From Bugulina stolonifera (Eukaryota > Bryozoa > Gymnolaemata > Cheilostomatida > Bugulidae), in assembly GCA_935421135.1 (NCBI GenBank), contig OW285197.1:12219223-12283222 (forward strand): a DNA stretch of 64,000 nucleotides. The letters are read 5' to 3'. The notes beneath the pieces were generated by a model. It worked only from the letters and a program-made list of their open reading frames with translations. It did not search any database and was not told where the DNA came from. Made by a program: the position numbers and the translations under genes. Below, piece by piece: positions 49,683-62,598 of the stretch. How positions within the stretch are numbered: position 1 is the first letter of the stretch; every line of letters starts with the position of its first letter.

Positions 49683-52403
49683 TGCTCAAGAGCTCATCCT
49701 AACAGATACAGGAATATGCACACATGTTTGAGGAACCCTGTGTACATGTAAGAAGTATTACAAAATTAGTCCAATTCGTTAACATTCAATTTGCTATCTG
49801 TGTTGTGCATTAATAAGTAAACTATATGTACATGTTGTAGTGTCTGTAGATAATTATTGCAGAGAGGCTATTTGTTCTGCCTATTGTTACATTTCAATCT
49901 AGTATATAATACAACATCTATCATAATTGCTGTTTTTACATTTAACATTGTCATTAGCTTATTCATTTTGCATCATGAATAATTCACAATAAGGTGATAG
50001 CAATCTCATAATGCATGCATTATCATTATATTCATTGTATGTAACGGAGAGTACATCCATCTATCATTTGCTAGCTTATTCATTATGTTTATAGTAACAA
50101 TTTGTGCCTGAAATGTAACAGATTATAATGCACACGGCACAGGATGGTGTAACTTGTGAAAATCTTAATGGGTGTCTCGGGGTTAGGTGTCTATGCAGGC
50201 CAACTATAGAGTATATGGGTAAATACTTGTAGGTACATTCAAGTCACAATTTGGTAGAAATTTTTTTAAGTCAGCTGATAGCGATCTAATAGGTGCATGG
50301 CATTGGTTGATCACTTACCAATAGTTCTGGTCATCTTGCTGCGTTTTTTACCCTCCTTCTGTGTTATCTGTCCCCCAAAACAGTACTGATATACAAGACA
50401 CTAAGTTCTACTGAGGCATTCAAAGCCTTAGATCACCAGTCAGTAGCATTGATAAGAATGGTGGTAACCAGTTCTGTTGGTTACAAGCTGTCTCTCCCTA
50501 AGCTACTAACTGTACTGGACTGTCATCTGGTGCAAATTTAAACTCCACAGTTATAGAAACCAAATTGGCTAACCATTAAATAGTTGCTGGTAGATTTACT
50601 TAAACCAATCAATACTGTTTGAAGGTATCAATGTCAGGTGTCACATAATTTATCTTCATCAATATGGCTACATATACATGTACATGTACATTGAATAAAC
50701 TACAGCTTAGCCTGGTTAGGATACAATATGCAACCACTCGAACAGATGATGATACAATTTCTCTTGAGGGGTTTCAGCAAATCTGATATATAGGATGCTC
50801 AGGTTAACATAACATGTCAGACTTTGGGTTCTTATACTAGGCTAGCATGAGTTCCTGTGCTAAATTAGCACAGAGAGCGGGTATAATATGATATACTCAT
50901 TTAGTGAACAGCTTGTGTTATTTTCTGCCCACTATTGGTTTTACCTCTAAACAGCTGGATTGTATAGCTAACAGATAACCCAATAGAACAGCTGCAGGAT
51001 TGTCATGATGTATTGTATAAGTTCCAAGCAATGTCTTAATCATATTTGTCATTGAGTCAGTCATACTGGTTTGACTAAGGAGTTTTTACACTACAGTCAT
51101 ATATTCTGCATTTGTAAAATATAAAGGTTCTACTAAATCAGTTAACTATAGTGAACCCTTTTAGCCAAACTACATGTAAAATAAGTTAACATGAAACTAA
51201 AATATTCCAAATCAGGAATCACATAGTGCAAAATTTGCAAAATCCATGCAAAACAGCTAATAATTGAAAGCTATCCACATGAAGCATTAAAAATGATTTG
51301 AAACCAGAATATTAGGTGAAACAAGAAAGCAGTGGCATGAGAGTAAAATGCAATACATCTGAAAATAATTTATGGGACTCCTGAAACTAAATTTATGCAG
51401 GTTAGTCCTAAGGTTCAGAGTGGACTCCATTATTGTCAGGTTGCTAGAGTTAATGCTGCCTTATACGTTTATCTAGATAATCGACGGCAGCCATGACAGA
51501 GGATGAGCACTATAATTGAAGACATCTGCGAAAAAGGCAAGTGTGACAGATGTCACCTGAAAAATATTAGCTTATCGACCTTGAAAATGAAAAAATACAA
51601 AATTTAAAATATTGGCTCATTGTAAGCATGCAAAAGTTTTAATTAATAAATTAATTCAACAAATAACTATTAACTATTTAGTAGGCAGTTGGCAAGGAAA
51701 AGACAGTGGAGTACAATTAATGATAATAATGTTTCATATTTGGTTACAATATCAATGTTTCAACTACAATCATGTAAAATGTAAATAACAATTAGCAACA
51801 ATAACAGTTCATTGTAGGAGTTGTCTTCTGACCAATGAAAAGGGAGGCAACTCCAATAGTGGAATACTCATGTCATTGCTTGCCCCAGATGTGCATAGGA
51901 CAGGTCTAGCAGCATTTAATATTCCTGTAACAAGAAATATTATTGTGAGAAAACTAGAAATTAAATGAAGTCTTCAAGCATGAACCTGTAAAGCAAGCCT
52001 AATGGATGAAGAAAAATACATGTACAACACTGAATATCGAATGCTCTCATATGAACGCCGGCTTCCCACATGTTAGCTTTTCTTTCTAAACCACACCTTG
52101 AGGTCTACTGTAGTTTTCTTTAGAAACTAGTATTTCAAGTATGGTTAGAGAATATGAAAATGTGTAAGTACCAGGCCTCCTTAGATCAATTTCATTCAAT
52201 CATTAACCAATATTGAGAAGGGGTTGCATGGAAGATCTTTGTGGTGGTGAAACCTTCACGTAAATCTTATAACAATGTAAATCTTATAACAACGTAGGTC
52301 TGTTATGGATTGTACTGTTCATTCAACTGTCATTCCATAAACCTTTTCTGAGTCGTCTAGACACTTGCAGATCTAACTTTTACTTTATTAACACTTCAAC
52401 TTC
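49683..52403. other. Intergenic, upstream of SLC46 gene; no gene seen
   Basis: This stretch should include the SLC46 promoter just above 49682, but no TATA box is obvious. The rest is AT-rich with no supported exon. Around 52260-52300 a short direct repeat of CTTATAACAA-type words is seen. Confidence 0.5.
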
Positions 52404-54100
52404 TCTTCCACTTTCTCTCTACTTACTCTACTCCTCCTTTCTACTTTATATAAAAATCCCTTATATATAAGTATCTAAAATAGCTACATGCAGCTAGAGC
52501 TACATGTAGCTAACTCCTATTATATAGGTAAAAAAGCAACAGCTTCCCTAGCCTTACAATTACAATACCAGCTTGCAAAAACACTTCTAGAATCTACCAC
52601 ATTCTCCCCTCCTAGATGAGGTGTGGGTATTACCTACACCTACATCTATAAACACAATGGATAACCTGATCATAAAAAGTAGAAGAAAGTTTTAGTATAT
52701 GTCCATTAGTTTTAAAACTTAGTTTCTATACAATTGTCTTGTCTGGTCTTTAGCATCAGCGGTAGCAGATACAAAGATATTCCTTTGCCTCCTCAATATT
52801 ATGGACATCACACTTGTGCTCACTCCGATGTTAGTAGTACACGTCCCACAAATAGAAGGTTAGAGGCTCCTATAGGTTGCATTATACCATTCTACAGTGG
52901 ACACTGGATACACCATCTGAATATCACACCAGTGCTCTCTTCAATGCAAGCCGTATCAGTCCAACCAAGTAGAGGTTTAGAGGCTCCTATAGGTTGCATT
53001 AAACCATGTTAAGCTACAGTAGACCTTGGATATGCCAGCTGAACATCAATATATAGTAGGCAACAGACAAGTACTCCTTAGTTAGAAATCTTCGTTTTTA
53101 TACCATTGTCCTGTTTTGTCTTTAGCACCATTAGTAGATACAAGTAATTCTCGTGTCTCCTCAATCTGTTTCAACATCACACCTGTGCTCATTTCGATGT
53201 TAGTAGTATACGTCCCACAAATAGAAGGTTAGAGGCTCCTATAGGTTGCATTATACCATTCTACAGTAGACACTGGATACACCATCTGAACATCACACCT
53301 GTGCTCACTTCAATGTTAGTAGCATCGATTCCACAAATAGAAGGTTAGAGGCTCCTATAGGTTGCATTATACCATTCTACCGTAGATTCTGGATACACCA
53401 TCTGAACGACGAGATATAACAGGCACCAACAAACAGTACTCATGAAATTAAAATGATTACAAAAACTAAAATAAATACATAACACAATAATTTCTATCCT
53501 ATTGTCATTAGAGAGAAAGTATCCTCCAGCTTCCTGGTTCACTACTCCTAGGTGTAGATCCTGATGAGCTATACACAGCTTGATAGGCTATGGCATAAAA
53601 ACCATGCTCATGCTGGACTCTTACAAGATAGTCTACCCTATCCATCTTAGCATGACTTTCCGAGTCAGTCGGTGTAATACGAGTTGTAAGTGTTAGAGAG
53701 AAAGTATCCTCCAGCTTCCTGGCTCACTACTCCTAGGTGTAGATCCTGATGAGCTATACACAGCTTGATAGGCTATGGCATAAACACCATGCTCACGCTG
53801 GACTCTTACAAGATAGTCTACCCTATCCATCTAAGCATGACTGTCCGTTGTAAGTGTTGAGCAGTTAGAGTGTTTAGACCGAAATCCCACTGCTGCCACC
53901 AATGTTCCACTTCCTCTCTACTTACTCTACTCTTCCTCTCTACTTTATATAAAAATCCCTTATATATAAGTATCTAAAATAGCTACATGCAGCTAGAGCT
54001 ACATGTAGCTAACTCCTATTATATAGGTAAAAAAGCAACAGCTTCCCTAGCCTTACAATTACAATACCAGCTTGCAAAAACACTTCTAGAATCTACCACA
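52404..54100 (-). mobile_element. Small non-coding LTR retrotransposon (TRIM/LARD-like)
   Basis: Two direct repeats of 198 bp, 52404-52601 and 53903-54100, are near-identical. On the minus strand the LTR starts TGTGGTAGATT and ends GGAAGTGGAACA, with TATATAAAG inside. Just after the 5' LTR (53903-54100) comes TTGGTGGCAGCAGTGGGAT, a tRNA primer-binding-site-like sequence beginning TGG. Just before the 3' LTR lies the purine tract AGGAGGGGAGAA (52602-52613). The 1.3-kb interior has no gag or pol. It holds repeats instead: a block with AGAGGCTCCTATAGGTTGCA at about 52862, 52979, 53231 and 53347, and a tandem duplication of about 180 bp at 53512-53850. The 3' LTR end reads TCTTCC instead of TGTTCC, and no clear target duplication was found. 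Confidence 0.8.
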
Positions 54101-54276
54101 GGTCTTATAGCGAAAACTTAGTTTTGGAATGACAGTACATTTCCAACACTGACATACATGTATAATGTCCTAGCCTACACAGCAAACCTAACGAGAGTAA
54201 ATGAGAATTGCTTCACCTACAAATAAGGTTAGTAATTAGACCATTCCACCTGTATAACGCAATAGCTATAATACCT

Positions 54277-57200
54277 TCACGCGATCTGGTAGAACTGTAC
54301 ATTCTTGGTTCCTCTTCTGGGCATGACCAATGTATCACCAGAAATGTGTAAATCATATACACTACCACGGCCTTCTGTGGACACTTTTGTAAGCACCATT
54401 CCTGGGATGGGAGCAGAAAGTTAGCTTTAATTTACCTTCATACTAATAATCTGATTTTTGACTGTAACTTTTCTGCTAATATTTGCCATTGGACAGGACA
54501 ATAAATCTGATAACTGTAGAGAAACAATGATAGTTTTGAAGAGAAGGCATCTTGAATAGACCAAGTGCCAACCTCCTCTTGTCAACATTTTCATTGCATG
54601 TCCAAGTATTTCCAGCAGAGATTTCCTCTGCTTTGAAGCTTATCCAATGGATCACTTGTATACCAGACTATTGAGATTGTTTTCCATGTTTTATTGCTCT
54701 ATCACACCCAAACTGATTACTGTTCATTATTGGTCATTTATTAACATACAATTGACTGTGGCAATTAGTTAAAAGGCTAGAGAAGAGATTTTTTTGAAAC
54801 TTACAGCCTATAGGCCTCAAATAATAGAATCCTTTATTTTACAGCACTCAATGCTAATTACTGTGAATAGTTGGTGCAGGTTTGATTCTGACTGTTAGGT
54901 GCAGTAGTGGAGAAATTTGTATAGCCTTAGTTCCTTGTTTGTGGTTGGGGTTTGGGGTAAGGGCGGTCAACCAGCAAAATATAGAAAAGACAACTTCTCC
55001 TGCTTCATTTTTGGCGAAGAACAAAGACTATCTCAAATTTCTCCACTTTTGCACCTAACTCGATTCTGATTGCCAAGAGGATGCTAGTTGTTATTTGGCA
55101 GTCTACTGGAAAAAAAGAAAAATGATAGAATATTTTCAAGTTTAAACTGGAAACAAAAGTTGATCTATACAGGTTTACATGGGAGTAAAATAAATAAAAA
55201 CTGACCGGTTTTCAGTGATAGGATGTGAAGCCAGGGTGACTGCCCAAACTCTGACACAAACAGGTACTCATCTCCATAGCAGGCAACTCCAAGGGGTTCT
55301 CGTATTTCGCTGCATTCCCAGAGTACTGCACCCGTACTGATGTTGACTTTAAACACCAGAGCCGAAACGTATTTCCATTTTGATATAACAACCGAGTTGT
55401 TGTCAGCGACACATAAACGTGTGTCCTCATTGCCGAGTAGAGGACAGGGAATAGAGGTTGTTGCTCCTTCATCCAAGGGGTACATATCTAGCGATTTCTT
55501 GTATCTGTTGGCAACTATTATTTGATTGTTCATGACAACTACTTGGTTCGAAGAACTGGTGTCAGTAAGCCCCCAGCTGGTAATGTATTTACCAGTTAAA
55601 TCATAGATGCTAATTTTTGCTGTGGTTCTTAAGCTAAACACTTCGCTAAACAGTCCTTGCGGGAAAGATAGTGCATATATAATGTCATTATGCACCACAA
55701 CGCTATGAACACACCCATCGATGGGAAGGAATGATTTAGTGCTGTTGTTGTTCTCATCTATACTATCTACGCCAGCGCTGTCAGCTAGCCCCACATAAGT
55801 AACCCCTTTATACTGACACACAGATTGAGGGCGGGCAGAGACGCCTACCGTGTCCAACAATTTAATCAATTTGGGAGTTGGAGCCTCAGCCACTCGTATG
55901 TTTACCGGTGTATCTAAATGTTTGACGCATTCAGGAGGAGGATAGGTCAATCCAAGCTCTGGTGAAATATTTGCCTTTTTCACGATGACCATTGGCTCTT
56001 TGGCGCCTTTCTTATTCTCTGTTAAACACAAGTACATGTAGAATGGGCTTATTCACTGAAAAGCAAGCATACATCATAGGATTTCATAACTTTAAAGAGG
56101 TTAGTTGTACAACTGTTGGAAGAATCCCTAAATAGTGAGAAGCTTATTCTTTGCCCGATGAACAGCTAAGCGTCGACTAGAAGATGCCGGTCTAAACATT
56201 TGGGTGATAAGATAAACCAGCATTATAGAGAGATAGTCTATAGCCCACATGCCTTATACCCATCCGACTGTTGGAATTAATTTAAAATATTAATTAGAAT
56301 GAGAATAATGGACAAACTAAGAGAGCTCTCTGTTCTGATCATAATAATTATGCTGTTATAATAGATGATATAATTATGTTACAATCAATGTAAAATCTGC
56401 AGACGTCTAACCTTTGATTTCTAAAATCATCACGTCGACTTTTTGTAGCTCCGGAATCTCATCTGTAAGCAGCGTATCAATGTTCTCTCTCATCTTCTTG
56501 TAGCTCATCAAAACGGATTCCAACTAGAAATATGTACCAGTATGTTTACTATTTACACAAAAACTGTACTTGAGCAAATGGGTATGCTCACTGTACAGTA
56601 TTGGTCGTAGCTGAATGTTGTACCATTTTGAATAGTAGGATAGTATAGAACATAGTATGAAAAAATACTCAATACGGCAATATAATTTTAATTTCAATTT
56701 TTCAATTGGTCAAAAGTTTTTTACCTCAAAAGTGAAGCACTCATGAATACACGTCAGGGGCTCAATGACATAAACTGCTTTACCACATTATTGTTGTTCA
56801 CAGCGTATCCATCAAACCAACATGTATTATAAACATCCAGATTTGAGTCTCCTTTCAGTAGTGAGCAATGCCAAACATAATTATACAAAATACAATGAAT
56901 AATTTTATGGGATTGTGGAGGTGTGTCCTACCTCATCAGCCTGCTCCAACTTTGCCTCAATCTTCTGCCTTTTAGAACCAAGATCCAGCCACGGAGCTCC
57001 AACATTTTCCTCCATGAACTCAGTGATCTCCAAGCTGGTTTTCTCTCTACTTTTGGCAAGGACAGTTTCGAGAAGTTTATACTTCTGCTCAATCTCTGCC
57101 AACTGTAGGAGATATTTTTATTACCAGATTTACCAGATACATGGTCTACATGTACTAGTCTTGTCAGCGTCAATGTGAATCAAAAGCAATTTGGAATACA

Positions 57201-60200
57201 TGGAAAAAAGGACGGCCAAAAATACACTAGGAATCACATTTAGGCATATACATTGTGATCAGCTTTCAGTTTTTCATTGACCAATCAAAATGGATGCCAT
57301 TTGAATTCTATGCTGTTCCTAAGAATCTTGTAAATTTTCTCTCCACCTGCATCTAACTTGGAAGGCATTTATAAATTGTTTTGAAGGTTGACCCTTGGTA
57401 TGGAAGCTAACTGCATGTACATATAATACTAATATTATAGCTATTCGTATAACAATTATATTTGCATTGAAGTTGCTGAATCTAGCTTTATGGCAGAATG
57501 CTTCCTATCTCGTAGGCACAACAAAGATTTTCTAAAGGGGAACCTTTGTAGCAGACGACTCGGGACATAGCTCTAGTAGATGAGAAGGTAGAACCCGCAA
57601 AAGTGGGGGTGACTTACAATGGTGACTAATAAGTAGGCCTACCTCTTCATCACGTCTCTGCTGCAACAACATCTTCATATTCTCAGTTTCAGTCTCAAGT
57701 TCATCTACCACCTCAGATATGCGTTTATAGAAATCGGCCATCTCGTCTTCTTTGCTCTTTATCTTGTCTAGTGGTATGAGCTTTGTCATCTTTTCATCAA
57801 GGGTATGTAGCAAATGCGGCACTGAACCTGAATTATTATAAAATTATTACGTTTGGTAACTACTATAATGGTAACTGACACTCTATACTCAGCTTCCCGT
57901 ACTATATTGCATTTGTTATGAACAATCTGTACTCATATTGTGTACCTTGACTTGTCTATGTAGTACCCATACACTTATATACTTATAATGTGCATTGCTG
58001 AGCAATTATGTCCTTTTTATACCCATGTAAAGAGGGCCGACCTCTCGGAATTACATGATGTTCATTTTGTACACGAATTGGATGATTTTAAGCATCTTTT
58101 GTTGAACCCAACATGTTTTGGGTCGGCCTCAGGTTTCCGGTCGCCATCTTGTTGTGCATATTCCGGACGACACTACGTCGGCCTTTTACGACACTACGTC
58201 GGCCTTTTTACCGGAACTTCCTCCGGAAGTTCTAATAGTATATGAAGCACATTGTTTTTATGTTCATTGTCTCAGTTTATGCTTGGATCACAATAAAGAC
58301 ACTTCTATACTACTTATACAGAGTGTTCACTTTGTAGTATAGGTCGTCCCAGTTGTCAAGGTCCACGATCTTGCCTCCCGAACTTCTTGCTAGGTCGGAA
58401 CATACTCTTTCTCAGTATAGCAAGCAAGCATTGACTCGGGACCACATGGGTCGTCTTGAGTAGTCATTGGACTACTAGTACCTATTGATCTTTCATGTAA
58501 TGAGAAGGTCTAGCACCACTCATAGGCTCTTCACTTTGGTAAGGGGTCGTCTTAGGACGACATACATACAAAATCCCCCAAAAACATTACACTACATAAA
58601 AATTCTCCAGGAAATGTCCAATCTGACAAATACACTCCAGATTTAGACAATTAACTAATATCAGTGAGTAGTTAGGCAGAACTGCTTGAAAAGGAGGCTA
58701 TCTAAATTTTTCCACTACTGAACCTAACAGTTACTAAGTATACCCCAGTTGTCCAGCTTTTAATGTACATGTATGTAAACACAGTATGTACATCCGCGAT
58801 AGTTCAACTATATTCAAAAGATTTACTCATCCACAATGTATCCAACACGTGCAAGATATTCATCCGTTCTTGTATCAGAGTGTTTTGTATCAAATCTTAC
58901 CATCAGGGCAGTTTGGTGACTGGGAGATACATCGGGCACACAAAGGAACCAAACATCTCCTACAGCCTTCACTGTATAGAAACCCTTCGTGCTTTTTACA
59001 GGACCACTTCTTGAGCTTCTTCTGCCTGCTCTTGTACTCCACTATATCTACCCGCTCGTGATCATCTAGGAAGTTGTCATGGACCTGTAGATACATCGCA
59101 GACTATAAATATCTCAAGCAGACAAATCAATCTGACTTACGGCAACATTGTTTAAATAATTTGCATAAAAGATTAATCACATAACTATTTTCTATTATGT
59201 TAAAACCTTGCAGCATTATTTGACAGTTTTGATTCAGTGCAGTGAAAATATATTGATAATTGAGAAAACTTGTTAGTGCTCCTTTAAATCTTTTCTGAGT
59301 CACCTCTCCTACCAATAAAGTTTATATTAACTTTATATAAACTTTATATTTACATGATGTCATAGCTCACAATTACTGCAATCTAATGTATGTAGTTACC
59401 CAATATTTTTCCTTTTAGGACTTTGTTGCTCAGCAAGTATCTTGCACCACATGCTTTTGGTATACATCCTATTCTATTTAGTGAAATAATATGCCCACAT
59501 GTGCATGAAGTTGTATATGCATAAGAAAGTAGCTCTTTTATGCTTCTAAAATTACATTTTAAATTTTAAACCAGCACCCAAAGTGATCAGTCACAGGGAC
59601 ACTTAAGCAATCAAAGATAGGGTAATCCTAGTCAAGGGTTTTGATAAACAAGGAGATAATGCTACTACTGCCGGCATGGCACCAGCACTTATCTACGTGT
59701 ACATGGTTATCATACCATACTATGGTAAAGTGCCAAAACATAATCTAGGGTTTGTGGAAAGTAGATAGCACTTATCTAACACTCCACAACCTCCCTATCC
59801 ACTATCAGCTACTGCCCCCTAAATAATAATACACGCCCACTGTAAATACACATGGACATATGCAAGCACGAGTAACTGTGTGTAACCTCACCACTTGATG
59901 CTTTACACAGTAGAGTTTCTCACAATCCAAGCAGTATATCAGAGCAATCTCGGCAGCACCATCTTCTCCTGATTTTGTACATACTTGACAGAGTATGGAG
60001 TCGTCTACCTGCTTCATCTGGTGGGCAGATGGTAGACTCTCTGGTGTCAAGTCGTACACCTTGCTGGAGATAGATAAAACATTATTATTATCTGTATCAC
60101 ATTATCAATCTATCAACATCTACAGAATATGACTGGTATTATCTGGTACATAGAAACAACATGTTGCAGTCGAGTAGTGAATTGTGAGCCTGTACATGTA

Positions 60201-61253
60201 GAAGGCGTAATAACACAATACTTTGAAAGTCCAAACGATGCGTGTCGATTTGTGTTGCAATGCAGTTTACCTCTCGAATAAATGGAAAATATCCAACAGT
60301 TTCATCTACGAGTAGTGTTGATATAAAGCTTATTACAGGTATAAGCACTGCAATGTAAAGAACTCATTTTTGCTTACTTGCAGAGTGGACACTTGAGTAG
60401 ATTATCATTCGTCTCATAGTAAGTAGTGAGACATCTGTTACAGAAGATGTGGGAACATGGCATGGCTTTAAACCCTTCTATATCTCCTCTACCAGTACAG
60501 AATACACATCTGGCAGTGTCTGAGATGGTGGCTGGGAAGACACTCGCCATATCTGTCAGCATGTATATATACATTTACATTAGTGCTATGGTCATACATT
60601 AGCTGGACGGAAAGTTCACCTTTTAGAGTATTAAGTAGTTACGCACCTCCATCATATTAACATGCATGGTTCTGGTGTCATGATCAAGTATTTTTTGGAT
60701 CAATATCTTTTGGTGAATGAAAATAAATATGTATAAAGTTCGTAAATGTAAACAAACAAATTTAACCCTCCCCACTATGATAGTAAGTGTTACAGAAACT
60801 GAGCAATTGCTAATTGTATGTTACTGTATTTCTATAGCACTAAAAGAAAAATGAAATATACACGTACATGTATACTTGTAATCATAACCAAAACATCATT
60901 TGCTAAAGATTAATATTATGCTTCTTTCCAACAATAAAATATTGCTTGTTCCAGCCTATCATTATATTACAAATTACGAAGAAAAAAGTCACTTACTTCC
61001 AATTATATCTGTGCAGAATTTAGTCAACAACAGGGAAAGTACAGGAGTAAGCTCGTCTGTACTTGGAAAACTATGCACCTTCCTCAGCTGTTGTAATATG
61101 TAGAAGAGAGCAGTGTAACTAGTACAATCTCGGTGTATGCAGAGTACAGTGCAGTGCAGTGCAGTGCAGCATAGGGCAGCAGTAAAGTAGACTAGAGTAC
61201 AAAACATTAACAGTACTACTTACCATCACTATCAGCTTTATCGCCAACCACAT
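54277..61253 (-). CDS. TRIM-type protein: RING, two B-boxes, coiled coil, beta-propeller-like C-terminus
   Basis: Minus-strand exons 61224-61253, 60997-61087, 60378-60552, 59892-60063, 58901-59084, 57643-57827, 56932-57102, 56412-56523, 55206-56018, 54277-54401 join in phase to 685 residues. The RING (about 56-98) has the CVFC...CSHIFC...CLTTY...CPLC pattern. B-box 1 spans exons 4-5 (CQVC...CLDC...CVKH...H). B-box 2 is in exon 5 (CKKHEG...CRRC...CARC). Exons 6-8 are charged and coiled-coil-like. Exons 9-10 form repeated beta-strand blades resembling NHL-type propellers (for example YLFVSEFGQSPWLHILS). Such proteins are usually E3 ubiquitin ligases or RNA regulators. The two most 5' exons are less certain: translation may start at ATG 60550 in the RING exon (644 residues). 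The exon 9 donor is an unusual GTCAGT, but the join restores GMVLTKV. An LTR sits in intron 5. Confidence 0.8.
57985..58570 (+). mobile_element. Solo LTR-like element in a TRIM-gene intron
   Basis: Matches the LTR at 32185-32738 in the opposite orientation: TGAGCAATTAT at the start, TTTGGGTCGGCCTC in the middle, GGTCGTCTTAGGACGACAT at the end. AATAAA lies at 58292-58297. A 20-bp block CGACACTACGTCGGCCTTTT is duplicated at about 58169-58209. The left end is degraded and no target duplication is clear. It is antisense to the host gene. Confidence 0.75.
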
Positions 61254-62598
61254 CCGTCTATCTATTCTTTCTGTTTACACAGGCCGGATATTTATGATTA
61301 GGGTGTTAAGTGTCCAAACTCGGAGCTAGAAGGAGCGGATAGTTATCTAGTTATATATCTGTATTTTCGGTGGCTTCCACATGTAGGGTGCAGTGTTAAT
61401 TTGAAAACACTTTCTTGCTTATTAATGATGTTTTAGAAATTTTTTATCACTGGGCAATAAATCTTTTTATCATCATTTTCTTAGTAAACAAACAATAATG
61501 GCTAAGAATGTAAATCTTTACATGGAACAATAAATAGTTTAAAAGTTAAAGAAAATTATCTCCTTTTGGTAATATGTCACCCCTTGGCATGAAAACACTA
61601 AACTGTTATTACATTATATAAAAATCTTTTCAAAGAGCCACATTTTAAACTATGAAGCTGGATCCACCCAACTTGTTTCTCACAACTCAAATTGAAACTT
61701 TGGTCTGAGACTACTTGCCATATTGACTTGCTAAGCAATTGGGAGACTTTAGCCTAACTAACATAGCTTATCTTATCTACATCATATTATATAACCACAG
61801 CAAGGTGAAAAGCTAAGAAATGTGTAAGCAAAATAAATATCTCATTTCAAACTAGATTTGTTTCGCAATTAACTCAAATGAGTTCTAGAAGTGTAGCAGA
61901 AGTATAGAACCAATAACTGGGCACTATCAGAGTAAATCAACCGTAATCGACTCAGTTACATTAGTTAGGTCTACATACATGTATATTCATAATACTGTGG
62001 CTCAACGCCTACACCAGAAAAAACAGATATTTATCTCAAATTTAAGCAGTAAATATTAGTAAGTTAAATAACAAACCAGTGGGATTTAACCAAGTCTCTG
62101 CATACACTCCAGAAGAGTAATTTTAGCTTCAAATACATAATACATGTATAAGACCACCCAATAGGAATCAGCCTCTAAGTAACTCAAGCAAGAAAAGACG
62201 GAGGGTGCTAATTCTAGCACATAATAAACTTCTCCACCGGTGAAGTTCCTTAACTGTTCACCAAGTGACCAAACAATGTACATATACATATACATTATGC
62301 TAGCACACAATGGAGTTGTCTGCCTATTACTAATTACTCCACAGGCAGACAACTCTACAGTTTGGTTCAATTGTGCCCCATTATAACTAAGCAATTTTTA
62401 GACTTATTGAGCACATTTATGCTAATTTTATTCACTGATGTCACAAAGGTATACATGAACTAAACAAATTCAAAGTAAGTTAGATAGTAAAATTATTGTA
62501 AAAAATAGGTGGCACGTTTTAATGCTTTGCTAGTTAGAATAAGTCAAACACAAAACTGAAACAATGATCCATGTCATGATTTTCCCCAATGGCAGGGT
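61254..62598. other. Intergenic; TRIM promoter side and 3' side of the next gene
   Basis: Within it, 62313-62355 is a perfect 13-bp-arm hairpin (GAGTTGTCTGCCT and its inverse). No TATA box is evident above the TRIM-gene leader. A GTGCA microsatellite (about 61146-61170) lies just outside, in TRIM intron 1. No further exon is supported. Confidence 0.5.
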
